DNA of 64,000 nucleotides from CAWUKV01 sp963923025 (GTDB lineage: Bacteria > Cyanobacteriota > Cyanobacteriia > Phormidesmidales > Phormidesmidaceae): assembly GCA_963923025.1 (NCBI GenBank), contig CAWUKV010000003.1:1-64000 (forward strand). The letters run 5' to 3'. A program made the translations under genes and the position numbers. Shown here one piece after another: positions 53,364 to 62,490 of the stretch (its first letter is position 1; every line of letters begins with the position of its first letter). The notes beneath the pieces are model-generated. The model saw nothing but the letters and a program-made list of their open reading frames with translations. It did no database searches and had not been told where the DNA came from.

Positions 53364-54530
53364 TCAAGCCAGAAACTCACCGATGCGCTCAATAGCTACG
53401 GTCAGTCGTTCTGGAGCGTGGACCAGCGCAAACCGCACGTAGCCTTCACCAGCCTTACCAAATCCGCGTCCAGGGGAGAGGGCCACCCCCGTCTGTTCGA
53501 CGAGCTGCGTGCAAAACCCGATAGAATCCTGCTGCCAACGCTCGGGCAGCCTTGCCCAAAGGTACATCGTGGCGTCGGGGGCTGGAACCGTCCAGCCCAG
53601 CTTGTCCAGGGCCGCAGTCGCCGCATCACGCCGCTCACGAAACGTCTCGACCATTGCAGTAACGCTGTCTTGGGGACCATTGAGGGCCGCGATCGCACCT
53701 CGCAAAATACCGGGGTACTGGTTAAAGTCCACATTGGCCTTTACCTGACGCAGCGCCCGAATCAGGTCGGCATTGCCAATGGCGTAGGCGATACGAAAGC
53801 CCCCCATGTGGTACGACTTCGAAAAGCTAAAGAACTCAATCGAGCAAGTTTTCTCCCGGTCCGCTTGGAAGATGGACGGCGGCAAACTGTCGGTAAAGAC
53901 TAAATCGCTGTAGGGAAAGTCGTGGGCCAGCACCAGGTCGTGCTGCTGACAAAACGCCACCGCTTCCTCAAAGAAGGACAATGGCGCGGTAGCCGTGGTG
54001 GGGTTGTGGGGGTAGCTCAGCACCATCAGCCGTGCCTGCTCTACCACCGCCTGGGGAATGTCACTGAACACCGGCAAAAAGTTGTTTTCTGCCAGCAGCG
54101 GCATGGGGTAGACCTGCCCATTCGCCAGATGCACGCCCCCCGAGTGAGACGGGTAACCCGGATCTTGCAGCAGCGCAAAATCACCGGGGTTCAAAATCGC
54201 CAGCGGCAGATGAGCCGTGCCCTCCTGGGAGCCAATGAGCTGCAAGACCTCGGTATCCGGATCGACTGGAATGCCGTACTTGCGGGTGTAGGCCTGAGCC
54301 GCAGCCACTCGAAACGGACGAGTGCTGTGAAAGAGAGGATAGCCGTGGGTGGTGGTGTCGGGCAGGGCCGCCGCGATCGCATTCAGTACATGGGCAGGCG
54401 GCGACAGGTCCGAAGACCCCAGCGACAGGTCAATCACTGATTTGCCTGCGGCAGCGGCCTTTGCCTTGGCCGTATCCATATCCGCAAAAACGTTTGTCTG
54501 TAGGGGGGCCAGTCGGGCAGAAAATTTCAT
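53364..54530 (-). CDS. Aminotransferase, class I/II (LL-diaminopimelate aminotransferase-like)
   Basis: 388 residues of the fold-type I PLP family. The PLP Lys is in SFSKSYHMGGFRIAYAIG near residue 235. Other contacts: SLGSSDLSPP near 38, VLSYPHNPTTA near 170 and AHDFPYSDLVF near 200. It is closest to the DapL/Class Ibeta group, which makes LL-diaminopimelate in lysine and peptidoglycan synthesis in cyanobacteria; aspartate- or alanine-type activity cannot be excluded. It is 79 bases from the DMT transporter, and both are on the minus strand. Confidence 0.88.
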   Translation of the reverse strand: MKFSARLAPLQTNVFADMDTAKAKAAAAGKSVIDLSLGSSDLSPPAHVLNAIAAALPDTTTHGYPLFHSTRPFRVAAAQAYTRKYGIPVDPDTEVLQLIGSQEGTAHLPLAILNPGDFALLQDPGYPSHSGGVHLANGQVYPMPLLAENNFLPVFSDIPQAVVEQARLMVLSYPHNPTTATAPLSFFEEAVAFCQQHDLVLAHDFPYSDLVFTDSLPPSIFQADREKTCSIEFFSFSKSYHMGGFRIAYAIGNADLIRALRQVKANVDFNQYPGILRGAIAALNGPQDSVTAMVETFRERRDAATAALDKLGWTVPAPDATMYLWARLPERWQQDSIGFCTQLVEQTGVALSPGRGFGKAGEGYVRFALVHAPERLTVAIERIGEFLA

Positions 54531-54609
54531 AATCGCGGCACAATCAGCTGTTCTCGTATTTTATTGCAACCGTTCAGAACCAACCTGAAATATCGCCATC
54601 CGTCTAGCG

Positions 54610-55488
54610 CTACCCCAAAAACAGCAAACAAACCCCACCCGACGCCACCAGCGCCCCTACCACGGCCCGCCCGGTAATTCGCTCTCCTAAAACCGCTGCC
54701 ATCGGCAGCACAAACACCGGACTGGTTGCCAGTAGCGCCTGGGCCACACCCGTCTCCGCAAACTTAAAAGCGGTCTGCTGCAGCCAAATCGCCAGATAGG
54801 TGCCGAAGAACGCGGCAACGGCAACCCCAGCTAACAGTCGCCCCGATTTCAGCTGTTTAACGCCCTGTCCGGCATGGGGACGCACCGCCAGCATGACACC
54901 CAGACAAACCAGACCGGCCAGCAGCCGGAGCAGAGCACTCCACAGCGGGTCCACGCTGGTCCCCGCCAGCGCCGCGCGAGACAGGACTGCCCCCGTCGCC
55001 TGCCCCGTTGCCGCCAGTAAGCCAAAAATTAGCCCTCGCTGTAGCGATCTCACTTCTCCTGGTGCAGCCCGCTCACCCACCACCCAGGCCACACCTGCCA
55101 ACGTCACCCCAATGCCCACCCAGGCCAGGCTCGACAGCCGCTCCCCAATGAAGCCCAACGCCATCAACGCCGACAGGGGCGGGGCCAGGGTCTCCATCAG
55201 GAGCGCCCGCCGGGGTCCCAAGTCGTTGACCGTAGCAAAGTAGGCGGTGTCCCCTAACCCAATGCCGATCACCCCACTGATCAGTAGAAGAAGAACGACG
55301 GGACCGGGTAAATCAACCCGCAGCTGCTGGCGGAGGAGGAGGGTGAGACAGATGAGTGCGATCGCAATCCCACCCTTTACCAAGTTCAGCACCAGCGGCG
55401 GCAGTCGCTTCCCCAATCGCCCAAATAGAAGCGTTGCAAACGCCCACAGCCCCGCCGCCGCCAGCGCCGCAATTTCCCCTCGAAACAT
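54610..55488 (-). CDS. DMT-superfamily (EamA) transporter
   Basis: 292 residues with ten membrane helices in two EamA repeats (about 1-135 and 150-290). Visible: FGRLGKRLPPLVLNLVKGGI, GDTAYFATVNDLGPRRALL, LAPPLSALMALGFIGERLS and, in the second half, ALLATSPVFVLPMAAVLGER. Exports or imports small metabolites; the substrate is unknown. Confidence 0.88.
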   Translation of the reverse strand: MFRGEIAALAAAGLWAFATLLFGRLGKRLPPLVLNLVKGGIAIALICLTLLLRQQLRVDLPGPVVLLLLISGVIGIGLGDTAYFATVNDLGPRRALLMETLAPPLSALMALGFIGERLSSLAWVGIGVTLAGVAWVVGERAAPGEVRSLQRGLIFGLLAATGQATGAVLSRAALAGTSVDPLWSALLRLLAGLVCLGVMLAVRPHAGQGVKQLKSGRLLAGVAVAAFFGTYLAIWLQQTAFKFAETGVAQALLATSPVFVLPMAAVLGERITGRAVVGALVASGGVCLLFLG

Positions 55489-55621
55489 GCCACACTCCCC
55501 AGATCACCCCCTCACCCTACATACTGATAGGGCAGAGCGGTATTCACGCCGTCGATAGGTTTAGGTCTACAGGTTTGGGTCTACCCGCTCGAACCAAGCA
55601 GACGTCAGCAGAATCGAAGCT

Positions 55622-56722
55622 ATGGTCAACGTTGTCAGCGCCGACACACTGGAAAAGGTTATTGGGACGGATGCAACCACCGCCCCGACGCTTTCACCTA
55701 CGCTACAGCAGACGTTGTCCACGCCGCTGCAGATCGGCAATGTCACTGTCCAGAGTCGCGTCCTGCAGTCGCCGCTCTCGGGCGTGACCGATCTGGTCTT
55801 TCGAAGACTGGTACGCCGCTATGCCCCCCAGTCGATGATGTACACCGAAATGGTCAGCGCCTCGGAGCTGCACCACGTCCGCAAACTACCCAGGCTGATG
55901 GAGGTTGACCCAGACGAACGCCCTATTAGCATTCAGCTATTTGACTGTCGGCCCGACTTTCTGGCCGAAGCCGCCCGCAAAGCCGTGGACCAGGGCGCAG
56001 ATACGGTAGACATTAATATGGGCTGCCCCGTCAACAAAATTACGAAGAACGGGGGCGGCTCCTCGCTGCTGCGCGACCCCCAAACCGCCGCTGCCATTGT
56101 GGAAGCCGTAACAGCAGCCGTAGACGTACCCGTCACCGTCAAGACCCGGATTGGCTGGTCTGCCAGTGACATCAATGCCATTGAGTTTGCCCGTCATATG
56201 GAAGCAGCCGGCGCTCAAATGCTGACCCTGCATGCCCGTACCCGCGACCAGGGCTACAACGGCACCGCCAACTGGCAGTGGATCGCCCAGGTCAAAGCCG
56301 CCCTCAGCATTCCTGTCGTTGCCAATGGTGATATCTTCTCTGTCGCCGCCGCTGTGCAATGCCTCGAGCAAACGGGGGCGGATGGCGTGATGTGCTCTCG
56401 CGGTACTTTGGGCTATCCCTTTCTAGTAGGGGAAATCGACCACTTTCTCAAAACCGGCCAGCAGCGCGCCGCACCAACTATTGCTGAGCGACTCCAGTGC
56501 GCCCGCGAGCACCTAATTATGCTGGCTGACTACAAAGGTAAAAGCGGCATTCGTCAGGCCCGTAAGCACATGACCTGGTATGCCAAAGGGTTTTCAGGCG
56601 CAGCCGAACTCCGCGATCAGCTGTGCCGCATCGACTCGGTTGAGCAGGGCTGTGCCCTGCTCGATGACGCCATAGATCGGTTATCCGCCGCCGCAAAATT
56701 ATCAAACAGTTCGCTAGAGTAA
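55622..56722 (+). CDS. dusB: tRNA-dihydrouridine synthase
   Basis: 366 residues. The FMN-binding TIM barrel starts near residue 40: VLQSPLSGVTDLVFRRLVRR, YTEMVSASELHH and SIQLFDCRPDFLAEAARKAV. The active-site Cys is in INMGCPVNKITKNGGGSSLL, and VTVKTRIGW and VANGDIFSVAAAVQCL complete the barrel. A helical domain ends the protein (ARKHMTWYAKGFSGAAELR). It reduces uridines in tRNA D-loops. The 35-residue N-terminal extension is Thr-rich and may start later. Confidence 0.92.
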   Translation: MVNVVSADTLEKVIGTDATTAPTLSPTLQQTLSTPLQIGNVTVQSRVLQSPLSGVTDLVFRRLVRRYAPQSMMYTEMVSASELHHVRKLPRLMEVDPDERPISIQLFDCRPDFLAEAARKAVDQGADTVDINMGCPVNKITKNGGGSSLLRDPQTAAAIVEAVTAAVDVPVTVKTRIGWSASDINAIEFARHMEAAGAQMLTLHARTRDQGYNGTANWQWIAQVKAALSIPVVANGDIFSVAAAVQCLEQTGADGVMCSRGTLGYPFLVGEIDHFLKTGQQRAAPTIAERLQCAREHLIMLADYKGKSGIRQARKHMTWYAKGFSGAAELRDQLCRIDSVEQGCALLDDAIDRLSAAAKLSNSSLE

Positions 56723-56790
56723 AAGAACACCGGTATACTCCAAGCTAAAGAATAAAAATACAGATCGCTGTTCCTTCAATTGAACCGTCT

Positions 56791-57441
56791 ATGACTTCCT
56801 ACGCCACCTACAGTTCTCGGGCCGACATGGGCGAACTGCGTCGCCTGAGAAGTTTGCTGCCGCCCGAACTTCAGAGCTGGGTGACGGTGGAACCTGCAAC
56901 CGACGTGGCCCCACCCCTGATCACCTGCGAGGAGCTGGGCAAAGACCAGGTCGAAGTGCAGATTGATCTGATCAAGTGGGAGCAGTTGGCAATTGACCAG
57001 CGCAACCTGCTGTTCTGGCACGAAGTCGCCCGGGTACAGAACGACACCATTCCCCGTGACGGGTGGGAGATGGCAGCGCTAGCCATTGGTTTGGGTGGCG
57101 CAGTCGGTGAACTGTGGGTACAGGATGGGTTGCTCCTGTTACTGGCTTTGGGGCTGTGCGGCATCTCGGGCTGGCGGCTCTACAAGCGCAACAACGCCTC
57201 TAAAACGCTGCAAGAGGCCATCGACGCAGACGAAAAAGCCATTGCTCTGGCAACTCGATTCGGCTACACCCTACCGAACGCCTACAAAAGCTTGGGTAGC
57301 GCCCTGAAGACGCTGATCGAGCAGACGCCCAAAAAAAAGCAGCGCGATCGCTACATCAAACGTCTTGAAGCCCTGAAGAAAAGTGCCAATCGGGCCAAGG
57401 AACGCACCCGCAGCAATCGCGGTCCGTCCCAGGCCTACTGA
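56791..57441 (+). CDS. DUF3318 membrane protein
   Basis: 216 residues. The N-terminal domain (MGELRRLRSLLPPELQSWVT) is followed by a hydrophobic hairpin near residues 95-130 (MAALAIGLGGAVGEL and GLLLLLALGLCGISGW) and a basic, helical C-terminus (KTLIEQTPKKKQRDRYIKRL). DUF3318 is a cyanobacterial family; the function is not known. It follows dusB by 68 bases and may share its transcript. Confidence 0.85.
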   Translation: MTSYATYSSRADMGELRRLRSLLPPELQSWVTVEPATDVAPPLITCEELGKDQVEVQIDLIKWEQLAIDQRNLLFWHEVARVQNDTIPRDGWEMAALAIGLGGAVGELWVQDGLLLLLALGLCGISGWRLYKRNNASKTLQEAIDADEKAIALATRFGYTLPNAYKSLGSALKTLIEQTPKKKQRDRYIKRLEALKKSANRAKERTRSNRGPSQAY

Positions 57442-57967
57442 CCCTTACAAACTGCTCAGCCACGGCTGCGCTGATGTTCATTTCGATCTGTGCCAAGCAG
57501 AATTGCCATACTCGGTGTCATAGCGTAAATGGCGCTAGCTACAGACAGACGTTACTGAGCTTTTGATAGACCACTTCACCTTGAACCTCTGCTAATTTAT
57601 TTAGTGGAGGTTTAATAGTATTTTTATAAAATCCTTCCGGAGCATATTTGAGAATGTATTAAGACGCAAAAGTGCAGCATTTCAGCACCGAATCCGCAGT
57701 TTCCCCCAAGCGGTTTAATCAGCCGATACCTAGATTGGGGAAGGACACATGATGTATAGCCCCCTTGTCTATTGAGGCCCCAGAATCAAGCCTATTCAAG
57801 GGGTTACGGGAAAAGGACACTCACTTTTTTGTAACTTCAAGGAGTGAGCAAGATTCTCTGAAGGCGTTTGTATCGAGCCTTTCACATCCGAAAGATACCG
57901 CTACGCTGTTGGAGTGGTAGGCATCTTGGCTAGTGTTCGTTTCTGCTGAAATCTAGAACTCTTATAA
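57442..57967. other. Intergenic region with repeat R2 and the glycosyltransferase leader
   Basis: 526 bases. R2 occupies 57477-57543. The remainder is AT-rich with no supported gene; the promoter and a long leader for the glycosyltransferase are expected here. Confidence 0.55.
57477..57543 (+). repeat. Dispersed hairpin repeat, copy R2
   Basis: TTCATTTCG and CGTAAATGGC are the outer arms, close to those of R4; TGTGCCAAGCAG and ATACTCGGTGTC are the shared inner blocks. It ends GGCGCTAGCTACA like R1. It lies 35 bases after the DUF3318 stop. Confidence 0.72.
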
Positions 57968-59260
57968 ATGCGTATTCTCGTTTACTCCTACAACTATCAC
58001 CCCGAACCCATCGGTATCGCGCCACTGATGACCGAGCTGGCAGAAGGGCTGGTTGCTAGGGGCCACGACGTTCGAGTGGTCACGGCAATGCCGAACTACC
58101 CCGAGCGCAAAATCTATCCCGATTATCGGGGCAAGCTGTTTGTCGAAGAAGAGCGCAATGGCGTCCACATTCAGCGCTGCTTCGTGGCAATTCGCCCTAA
58201 TCCTGGGTTAGTCACCCGTGTCCTACTCGACGGCAGCTTCTCCTTCCTCAGCTTTTTCCAGGCCATGAAGGGCTGGCGGCCCGACATCATCCTCTCCACT
58301 AGTCCGTCACTTCCGGCTTCTGTGCCTGTAGCGGTAGTCCGAGCGCTGTTCTCTTGCCCGGTTGTCCTAAGCCTACAAGACATCCTGCCCGAGGCTGCGG
58401 TACAGACGGGCCTAATTACCAATAAAATCGCCATTCGGGCCTTTGAGCTGTTAGAGAAGTTTGCTTATGCCAGCGTCGACCGGATTGCCGTTATCACCCC
58501 CTCCTTTGCCGACAACCTGATGAGCAAAGGCGTTCGTCCCGAAAAGATGAACTGTATCTCAAACTGGGTAGACGTCAACTTCATTCGTCCCCAATCAAAA
58601 ACCGACAACGCCTTCCGCGAAAAGCACGGCCTTCAGGATAAGTTTGTTGTCCTCTACTCCGGCAATATTGCCCGTACTCAGGGCGTGAGAACCATCGTTC
58701 GAGCCGCTGAACAGCTCAAGCATGAGCCCAACGTTGAGTTCGTGATTGTGGGTGAAGAAAGCCAGCTAGCAGACCTTAATGACCTGAAGGAAGAACTGGG
58801 CGTTACCAATGTCACGCTGCTGCCCTTTGCTCCCCGCAAGGACCTACCCGAAATGCTGGCGGCTGCCGATGTCTCACTGATCATGCAAAAGAAGAACGTG
58901 GTTGGCTTCAACATGCCGTCCAAAACCATGGTGCTACTGGCCAGTGGCCGCCCGGTAATTGCCTCTGTCCCCCGCGATGGTGCAGCTGCTCGGGCCATCC
59001 GCGACAGCAAAGGCGGCATCGTCACCCCACCCGAAAACCCGTCCCTGCTGGCTAAGGCCATTCTCAAGCTCAGCCAAGATCCAGAACGGGCTGAGGCACT
59101 GGGCAAATACGGTCGCCAGTACGCCATCGAAAACTACTCCTTCGAGCAAGCTATCGATTCCTACGAAACACTGCTCAAAAACCTGGCAACTGCACCGGCT
59201 AGCACCCGCCTCGCCCCTGTTCCCCCCATGGGCGCAGTCGAAAAGGCCACTGGTCTTTAA
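57968..59260 (+). CDS. Glycosyltransferase family 4 (WcaI-like)
   Basis: 430 residues. GT-B fold with an N-terminal domain (YSYNYHPEPIGIAPLMTELA, GHDVRVVTAMPNYPERKIYP) and a C-terminal nucleotide-sugar domain (VVLYSGNIARTQGVRTIVRA, VIVGEESQLADL and GFNMPSKTMVLLASGRPVI). It resembles WcaI/colanic acid-type enzymes that build exopolysaccharide or envelope glycans. The last 25 residues are Pro/Ala rich. No other polysaccharide genes are adjacent. Confidence 0.9.
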   Translation: MRILVYSYNYHPEPIGIAPLMTELAEGLVARGHDVRVVTAMPNYPERKIYPDYRGKLFVEEERNGVHIQRCFVAIRPNPGLVTRVLLDGSFSFLSFFQAMKGWRPDIILSTSPSLPASVPVAVVRALFSCPVVLSLQDILPEAAVQTGLITNKIAIRAFELLEKFAYASVDRIAVITPSFADNLMSKGVRPEKMNCISNWVDVNFIRPQSKTDNAFREKHGLQDKFVVLYSGNIARTQGVRTIVRAAEQLKHEPNVEFVIVGEESQLADLNDLKEELGVTNVTLLPFAPRKDLPEMLAAADVSLIMQKKNVVGFNMPSKTMVLLASGRPVIASVPRDGAAARAIRDSKGGIVTPPENPSLLAKAILKLSQDPERAEALGKYGRQYAIENYSFEQAIDSYETLLKNLATAPASTRLAPVPPMGAVEKATGL

Positions 59261-59348
59261 TCTGCCTTGCGGCCATCACCTTTGTCCCGCTCCATCAGAT
59301 TTGTCCCGATTGACCTGACGGCAACCAATCGGATCGCCAGCTTCTACC

Positions 59349-59385
59349 GTAGGCTGGGTTGAGCGCTAGCGTAACCCAACGAAAC
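59349..59385. repeat. GGGTT-type short palindromic repeat
   Basis: TAGGCTGGGTTGAGCGCTAG followed by CGTAACCCAACG: the arms TGGGTT and AACCCA flank AGCGCTAGCG. Repeats of this kind (GGGTT...GC...AACCC) are common in cyanobacterial genomes. It lies between two convergent genes. Confidence 0.65.
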
Positions 59386-59486
59386 CTTCGCTATGGCAGT
59401 CGAAGGGTTGATAAAGGAACGGACGCAACCCCTAACGGCATCAGCGTGTGACGCCAAAACCACAGGTGACCCAAGCCACAGAACCA

Positions 59487-62324
59487 CTACTCTGAGGCAT
59501 TCAGTGCTTCGAGCAACTGACCCAATTCCGCCTGAGCTTCGCCGTAGGCTTCCCAATCACCGGCTTGCAACGCATCTTGACTCGCCTGATAGGCCTCAAG
59601 CGCAGCCTCGATCTGCTGAGTGCGTCCGGTTGTCGTCGGGGCAGCGGGTGCTGATGTTGCAGGAGCAGCGGGCTCTGGCGCAGATTCTGCGGGTGCTGGC
59701 GTTGGCGCTGGCGCCTGCGGCTGCTCAGCAGTATCACCAAAAATCTGGTTCAAAGCTTGTTCTAGCGTAGGCTCCATCACGATGGTGTCGTCATAGGAGA
59801 CAATCACCCGGCGCAGCTCGGGAATGCCGCCGTTGCGGCTCCCCCCTTCTCCGGCATCTCTAGCTTGTAAATAGATAGGCTCTACGTACAGCAGCGACTG
59901 ATCGACCGGAATCACCAGCAGGTCACCCCGAAAGACCTCTGACCCTTCCTGATTCCATAACGTCAGCTGCTGAGAGATCTCTGGGTCTTGGTCAATGCGA
60001 GTATCAATCTGCCTGGGGCCGAAGATCAGCGCCTGCCGAGAGAATTCGTAAAGCACCAGCTCCCCGTAGTTCTCGCCATCGCAGCGGGCCGCCATCCACG
60101 CCACCATGTTGTTCTTACCCACCGGGGTATAGGGCAGAATCAACAAGAACTCTTCGATATCGCTGCCGGGCAGCTTCATAATCACGTAGTACGGCTCCAC
60201 CACCTCAGCGGTTTCCTCTCGCGAAACCTGGGTAGGAAAGGCCCAAAGGTCTTCCTGGTTGTAGAACACCTCGGGACGCTGAATGTGATAGGCCAGGTAC
60301 ATCTGCGCCTGCACCTTGAATAGATTCAGCGGATAGCGGAAGTGTGCCTTGAGCTGGTCCGATGCTTCGTCCATCGGGGTCATCAGGCCAGGGAAAATCC
60401 GTTGATAGGAGGCCAGAATAGGGTCTTCGGCATCGGCCACATAGAGCGTCACCGCACCGTCGTAGGCATCGACGACCACCTTTACTGCATCGCGAATGTA
60501 ATTCGTCCCAGAGGCGGCAATGCTACGGATAGCGCCATCGAACTGAGCGCCCCCACTTTGACTCCGCTGAAGCGGCTGCGAATAGGGGTAGCGGTTGCTG
60601 GTGGTGTAGGCATCAATAATCCACTGCATGCGCCCGTCAATCAGGGCCAGGTAAGGGTCGCTGTCGAGCGACAGAAAGGGGGCCAGTTGAGAGACGCGAT
60701 CGCGAATCGAGCGATGGTACTGAATGCGCGAATCCGGTGTCACATAGTTAGACAGCAGCAGCGGCATTGCCCCTAGGTCGTAGGCATAGGCCAGCCGTCG
60801 AGGGCCGTTCAGCGATACCCCCCCAGTACCCGTATACTCGTAGCTCGCGTTCTCATCCCCCAGCGGATAGTCAAACTCAGGCTGACGGGTACCGGTAACG
60901 ATGTAGTCGGACGTTTCTTCGCCGTAATAGATGCGCGGCTGGTCGATGGCAATATCCACGCTAGTTTGGGGCGGCAGGTCTTTGATCCAAAGCTGGGGCA
61001 GGCCGTCGCGCGTCACCTGATTGACCGGGCTCATGGCCAGACCGTAGCCGTGGGTGTAAATTAAATGCTGGTTAACCCAGGTTTGCGCCGTTTCGGGTAG
61101 GGCACGGGTGCGCAGCTCTCTGGGAGAAAGCATCACCTGGCGATAGTCCCCATCTACCGTGTAGCGGTCGATGTCCACATCGCGAAAGCGGTAGTAGGGT
61201 CGCAGGGTTTGCAGGCTGCTGTAGGTGGTTTGCAGGGGCCGATAGTCCCACAGACGAATGTTGTCGAGGGTCGCCCGGTTATCGTCCAGCGACGCCTGCG
61301 TCAGTCCCGCCTCAACAGCAAAATCGTCCTCCTGCACCGTGTCTAGCCCGTAGGCTGCACGGGTAAAGGCAATACTGTGTTCGATATAGGGCGTTTCTTT
61401 TTCCAGTTCGGTGGGCTCCACCACAAACGACTGCTGAAACCAGGGATAGACGCCTGCCAGCACCAGTGCGGCCACAGCATAGACCCCAATCGCCGCCAAC
61501 GGCAACGAAAAGCCGCCCCGCCGCACCGAGACCAGAAACAGGACTCCCACCACAACAGTGATGAAGCCCAGAATGCCATAGGCCGCCATTCGCGCATTCA
61601 CATCGGTGTAGCCCGCGCCGTACACCACCCCCGTAGGCGAGTACAGCAGCTCGTAGCGAGCCACCCAAAATCCTAGGGCCGCGACGACTGATAGCAAAGC
61701 CAGTAACGCACAGAGGTGGGTTTTGACCTCACCGGTAAGAAAGTACTTCCAGCCCCGCTCTGGACGAATCTCTCCCTTCAGGGCATAGATGCTGACGGCA
61801 AAAATCAACGACCACACCAGCAGCTCAATCGCAGCGTTGCGCAAGCTTTCGTACAGGGGCAGTTGAAAGACATAGAAGCTGACATCCTGACCATACAGCG
61901 GGTCGGCAATGTCAAAAGGGACCGGATTGAGAAACTTGAGCACCGCCTCCCACTGGGCCACACCGCTTACGGCAGCACCAATGGCCAGCATCGTTATCAG
62001 CGTGAGGCTAATGCCCTTGACCATGCCAGGCAGGTAGGGATCCCACTCTCGGTTTTGGCTGACGGCCATCAGCCGGTGTCGCGTCAGGTACTGAGCAATC
62101 CGGTAGTTGGCATAGAGTACGCCCCACCAAACCAGAAAACTCAGGATCGCGATCGCACCCTGCCACCGCAGCCGAGTCCAAAACACCTGTCCATAGCCCA
62201 CCGCCCCAAACCACCAGGACTCAGTCAGGACGTGGACTAGCGTCTCTGAAAATAGAAAAACGAGCAGAACAACCGCAAGAATGATCAGCCAGCGGGATCG
62301 AAAAGCGGTTTTGGTCATGGACAT
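59487..62324 (-). CDS. UPF0182 family membrane protein (second paralogue)
   Basis: About 945 residues from ATG 62324 (ATG 62318 is an alternative). Helices fill the first 300 residues; a large extracytoplasmic part follows with the landmarks of the first copy: FLNPVPFDIADPLYGQDVSF, YELLYSPTGVVYGAGYTD, KETPYIEHSIAFTRAAYGL, YTHGYGLAMSPVNQ and QPEFDYPLGDEN. The C-terminus is an Ala/Pro/Glu-rich stretch followed by a predicted helix (AALEAYQASQDALQAGDWEA). It stands alone, while the first copy is in an operon with a DUF3153 lipoprotein. Confidence 0.92.
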   Translation of the reverse strand: MSMTKTAFRSRWLIILAVVLLVFLFSETLVHVLTESWWFGAVGYGQVFWTRLRWQGAIAILSFLVWWGVLYANYRIAQYLTRHRLMAVSQNREWDPYLPGMVKGISLTLITMLAIGAAVSGVAQWEAVLKFLNPVPFDIADPLYGQDVSFYVFQLPLYESLRNAAIELLVWSLIFAVSIYALKGEIRPERGWKYFLTGEVKTHLCALLALLSVVAALGFWVARYELLYSPTGVVYGAGYTDVNARMAAYGILGFITVVVGVLFLVSVRRGGFSLPLAAIGVYAVAALVLAGVYPWFQQSFVVEPTELEKETPYIEHSIAFTRAAYGLDTVQEDDFAVEAGLTQASLDDNRATLDNIRLWDYRPLQTTYSSLQTLRPYYRFRDVDIDRYTVDGDYRQVMLSPRELRTRALPETAQTWVNQHLIYTHGYGLAMSPVNQVTRDGLPQLWIKDLPPQTSVDIAIDQPRIYYGEETSDYIVTGTRQPEFDYPLGDENASYEYTGTGGVSLNGPRRLAYAYDLGAMPLLLSNYVTPDSRIQYHRSIRDRVSQLAPFLSLDSDPYLALIDGRMQWIIDAYTTSNRYPYSQPLQRSQSGGAQFDGAIRSIAASGTNYIRDAVKVVVDAYDGAVTLYVADAEDPILASYQRIFPGLMTPMDEASDQLKAHFRYPLNLFKVQAQMYLAYHIQRPEVFYNQEDLWAFPTQVSREETAEVVEPYYVIMKLPGSDIEEFLLILPYTPVGKNNMVAWMAARCDGENYGELVLYEFSRQALIFGPRQIDTRIDQDPEISQQLTLWNQEGSEVFRGDLLVIPVDQSLLYVEPIYLQARDAGEGGSRNGGIPELRRVIVSYDDTIVMEPTLEQALNQIFGDTAEQPQAPAPTPAPAESAPEPAAPATSAPAAPTTTGRTQQIEAALEAYQASQDALQAGDWEAYGEAQAELGQLLEALNASE

Positions 62325-62428
62325 GAATCGACAGGAGAAGCCAGCAAGGCGTAGCAATGATTACAAAGCTTAGCGTTTTGTCGCAGCCGTCGAAGTCTTT
62401 GCCCTCTCCCTGCAAAGAACTGATACAT

Positions 62429-62468
62429 CTGTCATTGGTATCTCTATTCTGTCATTGATATCTCTATT
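62429..62468. repeat. 20-bp tandem duplication before nagB
   Basis: CTGTCATTGGTATCTCTATT and CTGTCATTGATATCTCTATT lie head to tail, one mismatch. They sit in the nagB leader or promoter, 22 bases before the chosen ATG. Confidence 0.8.
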
Positions 62469-62490
62469 AGGAGAAAGTCCAACGCGGTCA

